Source of the DNA: Desulfobacula sp.
Lineage (GTDB): Bacteria > Desulfobacterota > Desulfobacteria > Desulfobacterales > Desulfobacteraceae
Length of the DNA: 18,142 nt
Direction of reading: 5' to 3'
Assembly: GCF_021107415.1 (NCBI RefSeq)
Contig: NZ_JAIOSW010000057.1
Coordinates: 1 to 18,142 of the forward strand
Shown here: positions 1 to 6,692 of the stretch, piece by piece
Position numbering within the stretch: the first letter of the stretch is position 1
Layout: the number at the start of each line of letters is the position of its first letter
Notes under the pieces: model-generated
Database searches by the model: none
What the model was told of the DNA's origin: nothing
The model's input: only the letters and a program-made list of their open reading frames with translations
Position numbers and translations under genes: made by a program

Positions 1-240
1 CTGTACAAGGGCTTCATTTTCTTCAAGGGTAATTCTTTTCACTTTCCCCACCGACACCCCGGCAATTTCAACAGAAGCTGCAACTTCAAGGCCTTCTATG
101 GATCCAAATCTTGCATCAATCATAAAAGAGTCAGACCCGAATAGATCGACACCACCCAGGTTAACAGATAAATATACCAGGCAGGCAATGCCCACCATCA
201 TGAAAATACCGACTGAAATTTCTGTTTTTCTCCCATACAT
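1..240 (-). CDS. mlaD: MlaD-type MCE-domain lipid-binding protein (partial, N-terminus only)
   Basis: The 80 codons in the window start at an ATG at 240 and run open to the window edge, so the C-terminus is missing. Residues about 3-26 form a single N-terminal membrane anchor (KTEISVGIFMMVGIACLVYL). An MCE domain follows, with the typical 'gs(I/L)xGLxxxasVxIAGVxVGKVxxI' run at about residues 48-70. MlaD homologues form a periplasmic hexamer that passes phospholipids between the inner and outer membranes and docks on MlaE. It lies 17 bases downstream of mlaE in the same direction, the usual mlaF-mlaE-mlaD order. The Shine-Dalgarno sequence is weak (AGGA about 16 bases upstream), which suggests coupling to mlaE translation. 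Confidence 0.88.
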   Translation of the reverse strand, partial: MYGRKTEISVGIFMMVGIACLVYLSVNLGGVDLFGSDSFMIDARFGSIEGLEVAASVEIAGVSVGKVKRITLEENEALVQ

Positions 241-257
241 GATAAATAATTTAAATC

Positions 258-1031
258 CTATAGTAATAAAGATGTCAAGATATAATCCACAATAAGAATT
301 GAAAGCGAGGTCAAAACAACTGCATCAGTGGTTGCCTTGCTCACACCTTCCGTGGTGGGTTCAGCTGAAAACCCCATAAACGATGATATCCAGGTGATTA
401 AAAGACCAAAACAAAGAGACTTTAAAATTCCCCCGTAAATATCTTTAAACATGATGGCTGTCACCATCTTCCCCAAATAAGCGCCTTCGTTGACCCCTAA
501 CAGCTTTACGCCGACAAGGTATCCACCGGCAATACCCACCAGGTCAAAAAAAGCTGTTAAAAGAGGCAAAGAAAGGATTCCTGCAATAATTTTAGGACTG
601 ATCACATATTTCAACGGATCAATGGCCATCATTTCAAGGGCAGGAAACTGATCTGTAATTTTCATGATACCGATTTGTGCAGTAATGGCAGAACCGGCCC
701 TGCCGGTGACCATCAGTGCGCAGAGCACCGGCCCCAACTCCCTGATGATTGAAAGTGAAACCATAACACCAAGGGCTGCCTCCGCTCCAAACTGGCTTAA
801 CGAGTAATACCCTTGAATACCTAAGACCATACCGGTGAAAAGGGCCGTAACAAACACAATTAAAAATGATTTTGATCCGATAAATTCAATTTCTTTAATA
901 AGGCGGGATATCCTGAATGGCGGCAGAAATGTCTGAAAAATTGAAACAAATAAAAAAATCCCACTCCTGCCAAAGATCTGAAGCCGATTTAAAGTGGTAC
1001 GACCAAGTAATGCTGTAACCCCTGTATTCAC
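258..1031 (-). CDS. mlaE: MlaE-type ABC transporter permease
   Basis: The 257-residue product has the usual length for MlaE permeases. Family features are visible: RELGPVL at about 97-103, GRAGSA at about 110-115, then a QIG..K.TDQ..AL.MMAIDPL stretch, with hydrophobic segments at about 55-72, 150-175 and the C-terminus. It is the inner-membrane subunit of the phospholipid trafficking complex with MlaF (ATPase) and MlaD. The start is GTG: AAAGGAG lies four bases upstream and no ATG precedes it in frame. The gene starts nine bases after the mlaF stop, so the two are probably translated from one message. Nothing looks damaged. Confidence 0.92.
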   Translation of the reverse strand: MNTGVTALLGRTTLNRLQIFGRSGIFLFVSIFQTFLPPFRISRLIKEIEFIGSKSFLIVFVTALFTGMVLGIQGYYSLSQFGAEAALGVMVSLSIIRELGPVLCALMVTGRAGSAITAQIGIMKITDQFPALEMMAIDPLKYVISPKIIAGILSLPLLTAFFDLVGIAGGYLVGVKLLGVNEGAYLGKMVTAIMFKDIYGGILKSLCFGLLITWISSFMGFSAEPTTEGVSKATTDAVVLTSLSILIVDYILTSLLL

Positions 1032-1040
1032 AACGCTCCT

Positions 1041-1826
1041 TTAGTCAAATAAAATTTCATCCAGGTAATTTTTATCGGTTCGGGTAAAGGGGATCGGGCC
1101 TTCCGGTTCCCCATTGATGAATTGCCTCACCCTTAAATCCTCACTGTTCCTTATCTCTTCCACAGTCCCTCTTGCAATGATATCCCCGTAAAAAAGAATA
1201 ATAATGTTATCGGCAATTCTAAAGCAGGACTCAATATCATGTGAAACCACCACGGATGTGATATTCAGTGCCCTGTTAAAATCCTTGATAAGCCTATCAA
1301 TCACTCCTGTTGAAATGGGATCAAGACCGGATGTGGGCTCATCATAAAATATGATTTTAGGGTCCATAACAATGGCACGGGCAAGTCCCACTCGTTTCAT
1401 CATCCCCCCGGACAGCTGAAAGGGCATCAGATTTTCAGTCCCCCTTAACCCCACCATCTCCAGTTTCATGGTAACAATTGTTTTAATAATATTATCGGCA
1501 ATTTTTGTATGCTCACGCAAGGGGAATGCTATATTTTCAAAAATATTCAGGTAATTGAAAAGAGCAGATCCCTGGAACAACATGCCCATTTTTTTTCTGA
1601 TCTCATATATTTTTTTCTTGTTCAGAGTTGTTATATCCATACCATCAAAATAGATAGATCCTGAATCGGGCTTTTCCAGTCCTGTGATCTGCCTTAACAA
1701 GGTGCTTTTCCCGGAACCGCTTCCCCCGAGGATGACGGTAATTTTTCCTTTCTCAAAATGACAATTTAAATGATTTGAAGCTGTAACGCTGCCATATTTT
1801 TTTACAAGGTTTTCTACTTTGATCAT
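1041..1826 (-). CDS. mlaF: MlaF-type ABC transporter ATP-binding protein
   Basis: This is a complete 261-residue ABC ATPase. It has Walker A GGSGSGKST at residues 34-42, Q-loop Q85, signature LSGGMMKRVGLARA at 138-151, Walker B IIFYDEP at 158-164, D-loop SGLD at 166-169 and H-loop H196. The signature with MMKR and the following permease and MCE genes mark it as MlaF rather than a generic importer ATPase. It should power lipid movement through MlaE/MlaD. The ATG at 1826 is the first in frame; its Shine-Dalgarno sequence is poor. It is the first gene of the leftward operon and is divergent from the RsbW-like gene. Confidence 0.93.
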   Translation of the reverse strand: MIKVENLVKKYGSVTASNHLNCHFEKGKITVILGGSGSGKSTLLRQITGLEKPDSGSIYFDGMDITTLNKKKIYEIRKKMGMLFQGSALFNYLNIFENIAFPLREHTKIADNIIKTIVTMKLEMVGLRGTENLMPFQLSGGMMKRVGLARAIVMDPKIIFYDEPTSGLDPISTGVIDRLIKDFNRALNITSVVVSHDIESCFRIADNIIILFYGDIIARGTVEEIRNSEDLRVRQFINGEPEGPIPFTRTDKNYLDEILFD

Positions 1827-1865
1827 AGCTTACGTTTGTCACTTAATTTTATTTATGAATGTTAA

Positions 1866-1894
1866 TAGATAACTTACCCCATTTGCCGTGTCAA
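1866..1894 (-). promoter_or_regulatory. Candidate sigma70 promoter of the mla operon
   Basis: On the minus strand a perfect -35 TTGACA (1889-1894) is separated by 17 bases from TATCTA (1866-1871), a weak -10. It would give a short leader of roughly 30 bases before mlaF. The -35 is good but the -10 matches poorly, so confidence is moderate. Confidence 0.4.
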
Positions 1895-1909
1895 CGATAA
1901 TTACAAAGA

Positions 1910-1938
1910 TTGACAAAGCCTGCAAGGCTTTATATAAA
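1910..1938 (+). promoter_or_regulatory. Sigma70 promoter with a palindrome in its spacer
   Basis: TTGACA (1910-1915) and TATAAA (1933-1938) are spaced by 17 bases. Almost the whole spacer is a perfect dyad, AAAGCCTGCAAGGCTTT at 1915-1931 (7-base arms, 3-base centre), which is well placed to act as a repressor operator. The predicted transcript start, about 1945, lies at or just before the ATG of the RsbW-like gene, so its message would have almost no leader. Confidence 0.55.
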
Positions 1939-1946
1939 AATTTGAT

Positions 1947-2360
1947 ATGGCAATGGAACCTATTCATCTAAGTGTAATGTCACACCCGAAAAACCTGAAA
2001 CATATCAGGAGCATGATGGCAGATATTACATTAAAGACCGGCCTTTCAAAAGAGGATTCGGGAAGTATTATTCTTGCGGTTGATGAAGCCTGTTCCAATA
2101 TTATCAGGCACAGCTATGAAAATGACTATAACCGGAAAATTGACATAGCCGTTATATTGGAGACGAATTCTCTAACTATCTCAATTATTGATGATGGAAT
2201 CAAATTTGATATCAATTCAATTGAACCAAGGGATACAAGTCTTCTTAAACCGGGGGGGCTCGGTATTTATATTATAAAACAGGTCATGGATACCGTAGAA
2301 TACAGCCGCACTTCAAAAGGATTTAATAAAATAAAAATGGTAAAAAAGCTACTCTCCTGA
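1947..2360 (+). CDS. RsbW/SpoIIAB-like anti-sigma kinase (HATPase_c_2)
   Basis: The 137-residue protein carries the GHKL ATPase boxes in order: N-box DEACSN at 46-51, G1 box DDG at 82-84 and G2 box GGLG at 103-106. This is the single-domain layout of RsbW-type serine kinases, which hold a sigma factor or other target and are released when an STAS antagonist is dephosphorylated. The start could be ATG 1947 or the in-frame ATG 1953; no Shine-Dalgarno is convincing and the predicted transcript begins about 1945. The 3' end overlaps by 12 bases the end of the convergent PP2C phosphatase gene, the enzyme type expected to oppose such a kinase. No STAS antagonist or sigma factor is seen nearby, so the target is unknown. 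Confidence 0.8.
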   Translation: MAMEPIHLSVMSHPKNLKHIRSMMADITLKTGLSKEDSGSIILAVDEACSNIIRHSYENDYNRKIDIAVILETNSLTISIIDDGIKFDINSIEPRDTSLLKPGGLGIYIIKQVMDTVEYSRTSKGFNKIKMVKKLLS

Positions 2361-4067
2361 CAATATCATTAATGTCAGATCATCTGACTGAGGTGCCAGC
2401 TGTGTTCTGCATTGTCCTTTGATCCATGCCATCTGCTCATCCAGCGGCATTTTTCCTGACTGGATGAGCCAGCGTAAAAATCCTTTTAATCCCAGTTCAT
2501 TGCCGGGATCTTTTGTTTTCCCATTTTTTAACCGCCCTTCTGTAAACCCGTCTGTATAAAGGTACAGCCGACTGTTCTTTATGGAAAACTGCTTTGCCGG
2601 GTGTAATACCCCCGGCAATATACCTAAGGGTGGATCTGTGGCCTCAATTCTTGTAATTGCTTTATCATTCACCAAAAATGGCGGCAGGTGTCCCACATTA
2701 ATAATATCGAGCCGATTGGATTCAGGGTGCAGCCATCCCCCGACAAAAGTAACAAACATACCCCTGACAGCAGTTTCACAAAGCTCATTATTCATTAGTT
2801 GCACAATCTCGCTGATATTATTTACCACTTTGCACAAACACCGGAAAAGGGAGATGGCTTTTGCCATAAGCAATGCGGCTGATGTTCCTTTGCCGGACAC
2901 ATCCCCGAGGCAAAAACAGATAGTACCGTCTTCTTTTGCAAAATAATCATAAAAATCTCCTGACAAATGAAAGGCGGGGATATTAAATGCCCCCACCTGA
3001 TGAATCCCTTCGATGTCAGGCTGAAGGCTTTGCTGAATCTCCCTTGCTATATCAAGTTCTGCTTCCAGTTTGGCAGCATATTGATCACGCTGTTTTAATG
3101 AATTCTGCAACTGCCAGGTCAATTCATGGTAACTGATATTATCGTCAACCAGTTTCCTGTTGACCTGCTCCATAACACTATCAAAATTTATTTGAGAGCC
3201 AATAGTAATATTCAATGCACTTGATATTTCTTCAACCAGACCGGGCAAAGAGGATAACAGGGAATCTACTTTATCACCTGCTAAGGCGAAAAGTCTTTTG
3301 GATTGCTTTTTAAGGGCGGTCAAAGCACCTGATTTATCATAACAGGTATAAACGGCATTGCATAAATCAGACAAGTGCAGCATTTCTGCCAGGACAGAAT
3401 GATTTTTTGCCTGTCTATACTTTTGGGTCTCTTTTTTATCGAAAAACAAATGATGATAACCGATTGCAAGAATATAGGATTTTGGCAGGTTCCATTTTTT
3501 TGTCAGCATTGCACCAACACTGTCATGGGCAGTATGGAATAACTCTTCTTCCATTTCATGACGCTGCTGGGGAAGATTTGATCTTAATAAAGGCCATCTG
3601 TCCACTTTTTCAGGTTCCATAAAAAAGAGAACCAGCAAACCGATATCCTGTAGCATTCCGGCAGTAAATGCTTCTTCAACCGGCTCATTCACTAAATAGG
3701 CAAGCTGCTTTGCCGCCACTGCCCTTCGAATTGAATCTTCCCAGAAGGTATCAATATCAAATCCCGGGATTTTGTTCTTTGAAAGCGCCTCTTTCACAGC
3801 AAAACATAGTACCAGATTTCTAAGGCTCTCCATGCCCACGGCAACCACTGCATCGGAAATAGTTTTAACATTTTGACGAAATCCAAAAAAAGCTGAATTG
3901 ACAAGTCCCAGAAGCTGAGCTGTTAATGCCGGGTTTACGGATATCAACTGGGTCAATATATCTATTTGTGCATCATCACGCAGTACGTATTGGATCAGTT
4001 GCATGACCCGCCTGTCGGGAACCGGCAGATCCTCCGGGTCAAGATCTCGATAAAAAGCCGCTGCCAT
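2349..4067 (-). CDS. HDOD domain - SpoIIE/PP2C serine phosphatase
   Basis: The 572-residue protein begins with an HDOD domain (about residues 8-220). This is the degenerate HD-GYP relative, and includes the LLGLVNSAFFGF and WxLP segments. A helical linker with the DIAREIQQSLQP motif leads into a SpoIIE-type PP2C domain. Metal-site motifs are present: GDFYD at about 370-374, GDVSGKG at about 388-394, LYTDG with D506, and SDDLT at about 561-565. It should dephosphorylate an STAS-domain antagonist, so it is a plausible partner of the convergent RsbW-like kinase. ATG 4067 is preferred over an in-frame TTG at 4079, because the TGA of an upstream mini-ORF overlaps this ATG (TGATG), which points to translational coupling. 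Confidence 0.88.
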   Translation of the reverse strand: MAAAFYRDLDPEDLPVPDRRVMQLIQYVLRDDAQIDILTQLISVNPALTAQLLGLVNSAFFGFRQNVKTISDAVVAVGMESLRNLVLCFAVKEALSKNKIPGFDIDTFWEDSIRRAVAAKQLAYLVNEPVEEAFTAGMLQDIGLLVLFFMEPEKVDRWPLLRSNLPQQRHEMEEELFHTAHDSVGAMLTKKWNLPKSYILAIGYHHLFFDKKETQKYRQAKNHSVLAEMLHLSDLCNAVYTCYDKSGALTALKKQSKRLFALAGDKVDSLLSSLPGLVEEISSALNITIGSQINFDSVMEQVNRKLVDDNISYHELTWQLQNSLKQRDQYAAKLEAELDIAREIQQSLQPDIEGIHQVGAFNIPAFHLSGDFYDYFAKEDGTICFCLGDVSGKGTSAALLMAKAISLFRCLCKVVNNISEIVQLMNNELCETAVRGMFVTFVGGWLHPESNRLDIINVGHLPPFLVNDKAITRIEATDPPLGILPGVLHPAKQFSIKNSRLYLYTDGFTEGRLKNGKTKDPGNELGLKGFLRWLIQSGKMPLDEQMAWIKGQCRTQLAPQSDDLTLMILSGE

Positions 4068-4117
4068 CAGAACACACAAAAATAATTTTGATTATTAGCA
4101 AAAATACGAATATACAT
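4067..4117 (-). CDS. Upstream mini-ORF coupled to the HDOD-PP2C gene
   Basis: On the minus strand CTGGAGG (4123-4129) sits five bases before an ATG at 4117. A 16-codon frame (MYIRIFANNQNYFCVF) follows and ends in TGA at 4067-4069, sharing its A with the ATG of the phosphatase. The phosphatase has no useful Shine-Dalgarno of its own, whereas this ORF has a strong one, so its translation may deliver ribosomes to the main start. The peptide matches nothing I recognise; its role is probably regulatory rather than as a product. Confidence 0.5.
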   Translation of the reverse strand: MYIRIFANNQNYFCVF

Positions 4118-4157
4118 TAGAGCCTCCAGTATCAGATTTGAATCTTCATAATTTCTA

Positions 4158-4186
4158 TCTTTATTTAAACTCAATATTTAAGTCAA
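4158..4186 (-). promoter_or_regulatory. Candidate sigma70 promoter of the HDOD-PP2C transcript
   Basis: On the minus strand TTGACT (4181-4186) lies 17 bases from TAAAGA (4158-4163). It would start a transcript near 4151, about 35 bases before the mini-ORF ATG. The -10 is imperfect. Confidence 0.35.
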
Positions 4187-4301
4187 GAATACAAAGGAAA
4201 GAAAAGAAAAATTTCTTGCGGATAGCTCAAGTTGTTGCTAAGTTTTGTCCATTATCGTATCTTGTTTAAAATTATAATTATTGTATAAGGACACTGACGC
4301 T

Positions 4302-4598
4302 ATGTTAAAAAAAAGCACAAAAAATCAAATGGTTGAAAGGCGTTTATCTCCAAGGAAAAGGCTACAGGCCATGGTGAAGGTGGTCAAAAAAAAAGAAGAT
4401 GCCAGCGAAGAAACATTAAATTACAGCCTTACAGGCCTTTTCCTTAAATGCAATCTTCCTGAAAAATACAATATAAATGATCAAATTGAGATTTCTTTTA
4501 AAGATGGAGATGGAGCCAATCAAGTCCATATCGGACAAATTGTAAGAAAATCCTGGGAAGGTGTTGCCATCCATTACCAAAAAAAAACCGACGACTGA
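4302..4598 (+). CDS. PilZ-domain c-di-GMP-binding protein
   Basis: This 98-residue stand-alone PilZ protein has both c-di-GMP contact motifs: RxxxR (R14 and R18 in RRLSPRKR) and NxSxxG (NYSLTG, residues 40-45). The second is followed by the expected beta-barrel segments (GLFLKC, QIEISF, GQIVR). Such proteins act as effectors for motility, adhesion or secretion. The ATG at 4302 is chosen over an in-frame TTG at 4281, because the only ribosome-binding-like sequence (AAGGA, 4287-4291) lies between them. The gene is divergent from the HDOD-PP2C gene and shares a 234-base intergenic region with it. No partner gene identifies its target. Confidence 0.85.
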   Translation: MLKKSTKNQMVERRLSPRKRLQAMVKVVKKKEDASEETLNYSLTGLFLKCNLPEKYNINDQIEISFKDGDGANQVHIGQIVRKSWEGVAIHYQKKTDD

Positions 4599-4757
4599 TC
4601 ATTTACCTTTCTGTACACTCCACAATCCAGCACATTTCACCCTGCAGGATGTCGCATTTGTGCAATATTTCAAACACCCACAATTATTTTTTCTTCCCCT
4701 CTTGCATAAGCCATTTAAATAATTAAATTACTATTTAACAAACAACTTGCCATGTAT

Positions 4758-4773
4758 TGGCAGACTCTTTGCT
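4758..4773 (+). promoter_or_regulatory. Sigma54 (-24/-12) promoter of the first NifU-like gene
   Basis: TGGCAGACTCTTTGCT fits the RpoN consensus TGGCAC-N5-TTGCW with one -24 mismatch. GG (4759-4760) and GC (4771-4772) have the required 12-base spacing. Transcription would start near 4784, about 60 bases before the ATG at 4844. Confidence 0.65.
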
Positions 4774-4843
4774 CTGTTTAGAGGACTTAGAGAACTTGTT
4801 TTTAGATAGCTTGTTTTTATTTTTTTAAATGGAATGAACAATA

Positions 4844-5239
4844 ATGTATCACAATAATACAGATTTTTTACAAGACCACTCTTTAACATATATAGAGATG
4901 GCTTTAAGAACAGACTGGGTTGAAAGAGTCGCCAATCCTGACGGATATGGAAAAAGAACAGGAGACTGTGGAGATACGGTGGAATTTTTTTTAACCCGTG
5001 AAAACAATATTCTTCAATTTGTCTCTTTTTGTGTCCAGGGTTGCATGAACACAACGGCTTGCTGCAACACGGTTGTCAGGTTTGCCAAAGGAAAATCCAT
5101 TGAATCGGTATGGAACATTTCCCCTGATCAGATAAACAATTTTTTAGAGACACTTCCCGAAGATCATTTCCATTGTGCCGAGCTTGCTGTTGGTGCACTA
5201 TACCTGGCTCTGGCTGATTTAACATCTGAAAAACCGTAA
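4844..5239 (+). CDS. NifU/IscU-like iron-sulfur scaffold protein (copy 1)
   Basis: The 131-residue product has the three cysteines and aspartate that hold a nascent cluster in NifU_N/IscU proteins: C42 and D44 in DCGDT, C67 in QGCM, and C111 in HFHCAEL. There are extra cysteines at 63, 73 and 74. It probably builds or carries Fe-S or mixed-metal clusters. It differs from housekeeping IscU in lacking the LPPVK lead-in to the last cysteine (here LPEDHFHC). The gene stands alone behind its own sigma54 element, about 200 bases before the pseudo-receiver/MinD operon, and has a diverged paralogue at 8752. The ATG at 4844 is first in frame; the Shine-Dalgarno is weak. Confidence 0.8.
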   Translation: MYHNNTDFLQDHSLTYIEMALRTDWVERVANPDGYGKRTGDCGDTVEFFLTRENNILQFVSFCVQGCMNTTACCNTVVRFAKGKSIESVWNISPDQINNFLETLPEDHFHCAELAVGALYLALADLTSEKP

Positions 5240-5259
5240 AATGGAAAAAGATTCAAATG

Positions 5260-5275
5260 GTCGCATAACTGCGAC
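5260..5275. promoter_or_regulatory. Inverted repeat upstream of the sigma54 promoter
   Basis: GTCGCA-TAAC-TGCGAC is a perfect dyad with 6-base arms. It lies 20 bases after the NifU-like stop and about 100 bases upstream of the -24/-12 element at 5372. It could be an enhancer site for a sigma54 activator or a weak terminator (followed by TCTTTCT, not a true T-tract). Confidence 0.35.
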
Positions 5276-5371
5276 TCTTTCTGTGTTATTCAAACATCAA
5301 AATCTTTGGATGATAATATAACATGCTTAAATTATTACATTATTAATCGACATTTATTTTATTATTCATCA

Positions 5372-5387
5372 TGGCACATGGTTTGCA
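5372..5387 (+). promoter_or_regulatory. Sigma54 (-24/-12) promoter of the receiver/MinD/ORP operon
   Basis: TGGCACATGGTTTGCA matches the RpoN consensus TGGCAC-N5-TTGCW completely at both boxes, with GG (5373-5374) and GC (5385-5386) 12 bases apart. Transcription should start near 5398. This places the true start of the following gene at ATG 5437, which has AAAGGAG at 5421-5427, and rules out the earlier in-frame ATG at 5371. Confidence 0.82.
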
Positions 5388-5436
5388 GATTACAGAACGA
5401 CAAAACAAAACGAAATATTTAAAGGAGAAAACATAT

Positions 5437-5841
5437 ATGATTCATGTACTGCTGGTAAGCCGGGAAAAAACCGTTTTCAAAGAACTTGAAGCAGCATTTT
5501 CGGATATCAAAATAACCTTTGATTGGACAGATTCAGCACAAAATGCCCTTTCCATTCTTTCCAAGGAGAAATTTGACCTGTTCATCACCGATGAACAACT
5601 GCCGGATATGACAGGGAGGGACCTTATCGAAAAAGTCCTGTTTAAAAATGCCATGATGGATAGTGTGGTTTTAAGCGCATTATCTCATAAAGATTTTCAT
5701 GAAGCCTATGAAGGTTTGGGCGTTTTGATGCAGTTTCCTGTGGTGCCGGGTAAAGAACAGGCCCGGGATCTTTTGGATCACACAAACCGCATTGCCCGGA
5801 TTGCAAGCCAAACAAGCAAACCAAAAGGAGAACATATCTGA
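5437..5841 (+). CDS. Degenerate response-regulator receiver domain protein
   Basis: The 134-residue protein has a stand-alone receiver fold. It keeps the phospho-acceptor region (D52 in FDLFITDEQLPDMTG) and the switch serine (S80 in VVLSA). The acidic Mg-binding pair after beta-1 is replaced by S8-R9 (VLLVSREK), and the conserved lysine of the KP motif is absent (LMQFPVVP). It may therefore work without phosphorylation, as a docking or regulatory subunit. No output domain is present. It starts the sigma54 operon, with AAAGGAG ten bases before the ATG, and its TGA overlaps the next ATG by one base (TGATG). That fixes it to the MinD/ferredoxin proteins. Confidence 0.8.
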   Translation: MIHVLLVSREKTVFKELEAAFSDIKITFDWTDSAQNALSILSKEKFDLFITDEQLPDMTGRDLIEKVLFKNAMMDSVVLSALSHKDFHEAYEGLGVLMQFPVVPGKEQARDLLDHTNRIARIASQTSKPKGEHI

Positions 5842-6692
5842 TGATTATCAGTATTGCAAGCGGTAAGGGAGGAACCGGAAAAACGACTGTCTCAACCAAT
5901 CTTGCACTATCTATTGATCAAGAAGTACAACTTTTAGACTGTGATGTTGAAGAACCCAATTCACATCTTTTTCTAAATCCGGTAATAGAAAAAAAAGAAC
6001 AGGTTATTGCGCCTGTACCTGAAATTGATCTTGAAAAATGCACATTTTGTAAAAAATGCATGGACATTTGCAGGTATGGTGCCATCGCTGTTTTAAAAAA
6101 AGATGTCCTTACCTTTGAAAACCTGTGCCATTCATGCGGCGGCTGCTTTGAAGTCTGTCCTGAAAATGCCGTTATTGAAAAAGAACGGTCTTTAGGTGAA
6201 ATTGAACATGGATCTTCAAGGGACATCTCTTTTATTCACGGCCGCCTGGAAGTCGGGCAGGTAATGGCGCCCCCTATTATCAAAAAAGTAAGATCATATA
6301 CTGATCCAAACCTTGTCACCATCATTGATGCGCCTCCCGGAACCTCATGCCCGGTCATTGCAGCAATGAACGGGGCTGATTTTGTCCTTCTGGTAACCGA
6401 ACCAACCCCTTTTGGCCTTCATGATCTGAAACTTGCCGTTGAAACCGTGAGGATTCTTGACATACCCCACGGACTTGTCATTAACCGGGCAGGCCTGGGC
6501 AATGACGATGTTAAACACTATGCCCAAAAGGAAAATATCCCCATACTCATGGAAATTCCTTTTGATAAAGAAATTGCACGAATTTATTCCAATGGTCAAA
6601 TGGTTGTGGACAAACTCCCTGAGTATAAAGTCAAATTTCAAGATCTGTTTAGGAAAATAGAACAATTGGTGGAAAAGGGAGGACAAAACTAA
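5841..6692 (+). CDS. MinD-type P-loop ATPase with inserted 2[4Fe-4S] ferredoxin (first copy)
   Basis: The 283-residue protein opens with the deviant Walker A KGGTGKTT (9-16). Two four-cysteine ferredoxin motifs follow: C67/C70/C73/C77 and C96/C99/C102/C106, the latter ending in CP. Then come the APPGTSCPV switch-II segment and the TEPTPFGLHDL region. This is the ferredoxin-inserted ParA/MinD family of anaerobes, related to DVU2103/DVU2104 of the Desulfovibrio orp cluster, where the ATPases are thought to bind or deliver clusters. AAAGGAG precedes the start by ten bases. The gene overlaps its upstream neighbour by one base and the next by one base (TAATG), so the two ATPases are probably made in equal amounts and may form a heterodimer. 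Confidence 0.92.
   Translation: MIISIASGKGGTGKTTVSTNLALSIDQEVQLLDCDVEEPNSHLFLNPVIEKKEQVIAPVPEIDLEKCTFCKKCMDICRYGAIAVLKKDVLTFENLCHSCGGCFEVCPENAVIEKERSLGEIEHGSSRDISFIHGRLEVGQVMAPPIIKKVRSYTDPNLVTIIDAPPGTSCPVIAAMNGADFVLLVTEPTPFGLHDLKLAVETVRILDIPHGLVINRAGLGNDDVKHYAQKENIPILMEIPFDKEIARIYSNGQMVVDKLPEYKVKFQDLFRKIEQLVEKGGQN

Noticed and set aside
4067..4079. TTG start for the HDOD-PP2C protein
   Set aside because: It has no ribosome site, and the mini-ORF stop couples to the ATG at 4067.
5371..5436. Upstream in-frame ATG for the receiver gene
   Set aside because: It overlaps the sigma54 promoter and lies upstream of the predicted transcript start; ATG 5437 has AAAGGAG.
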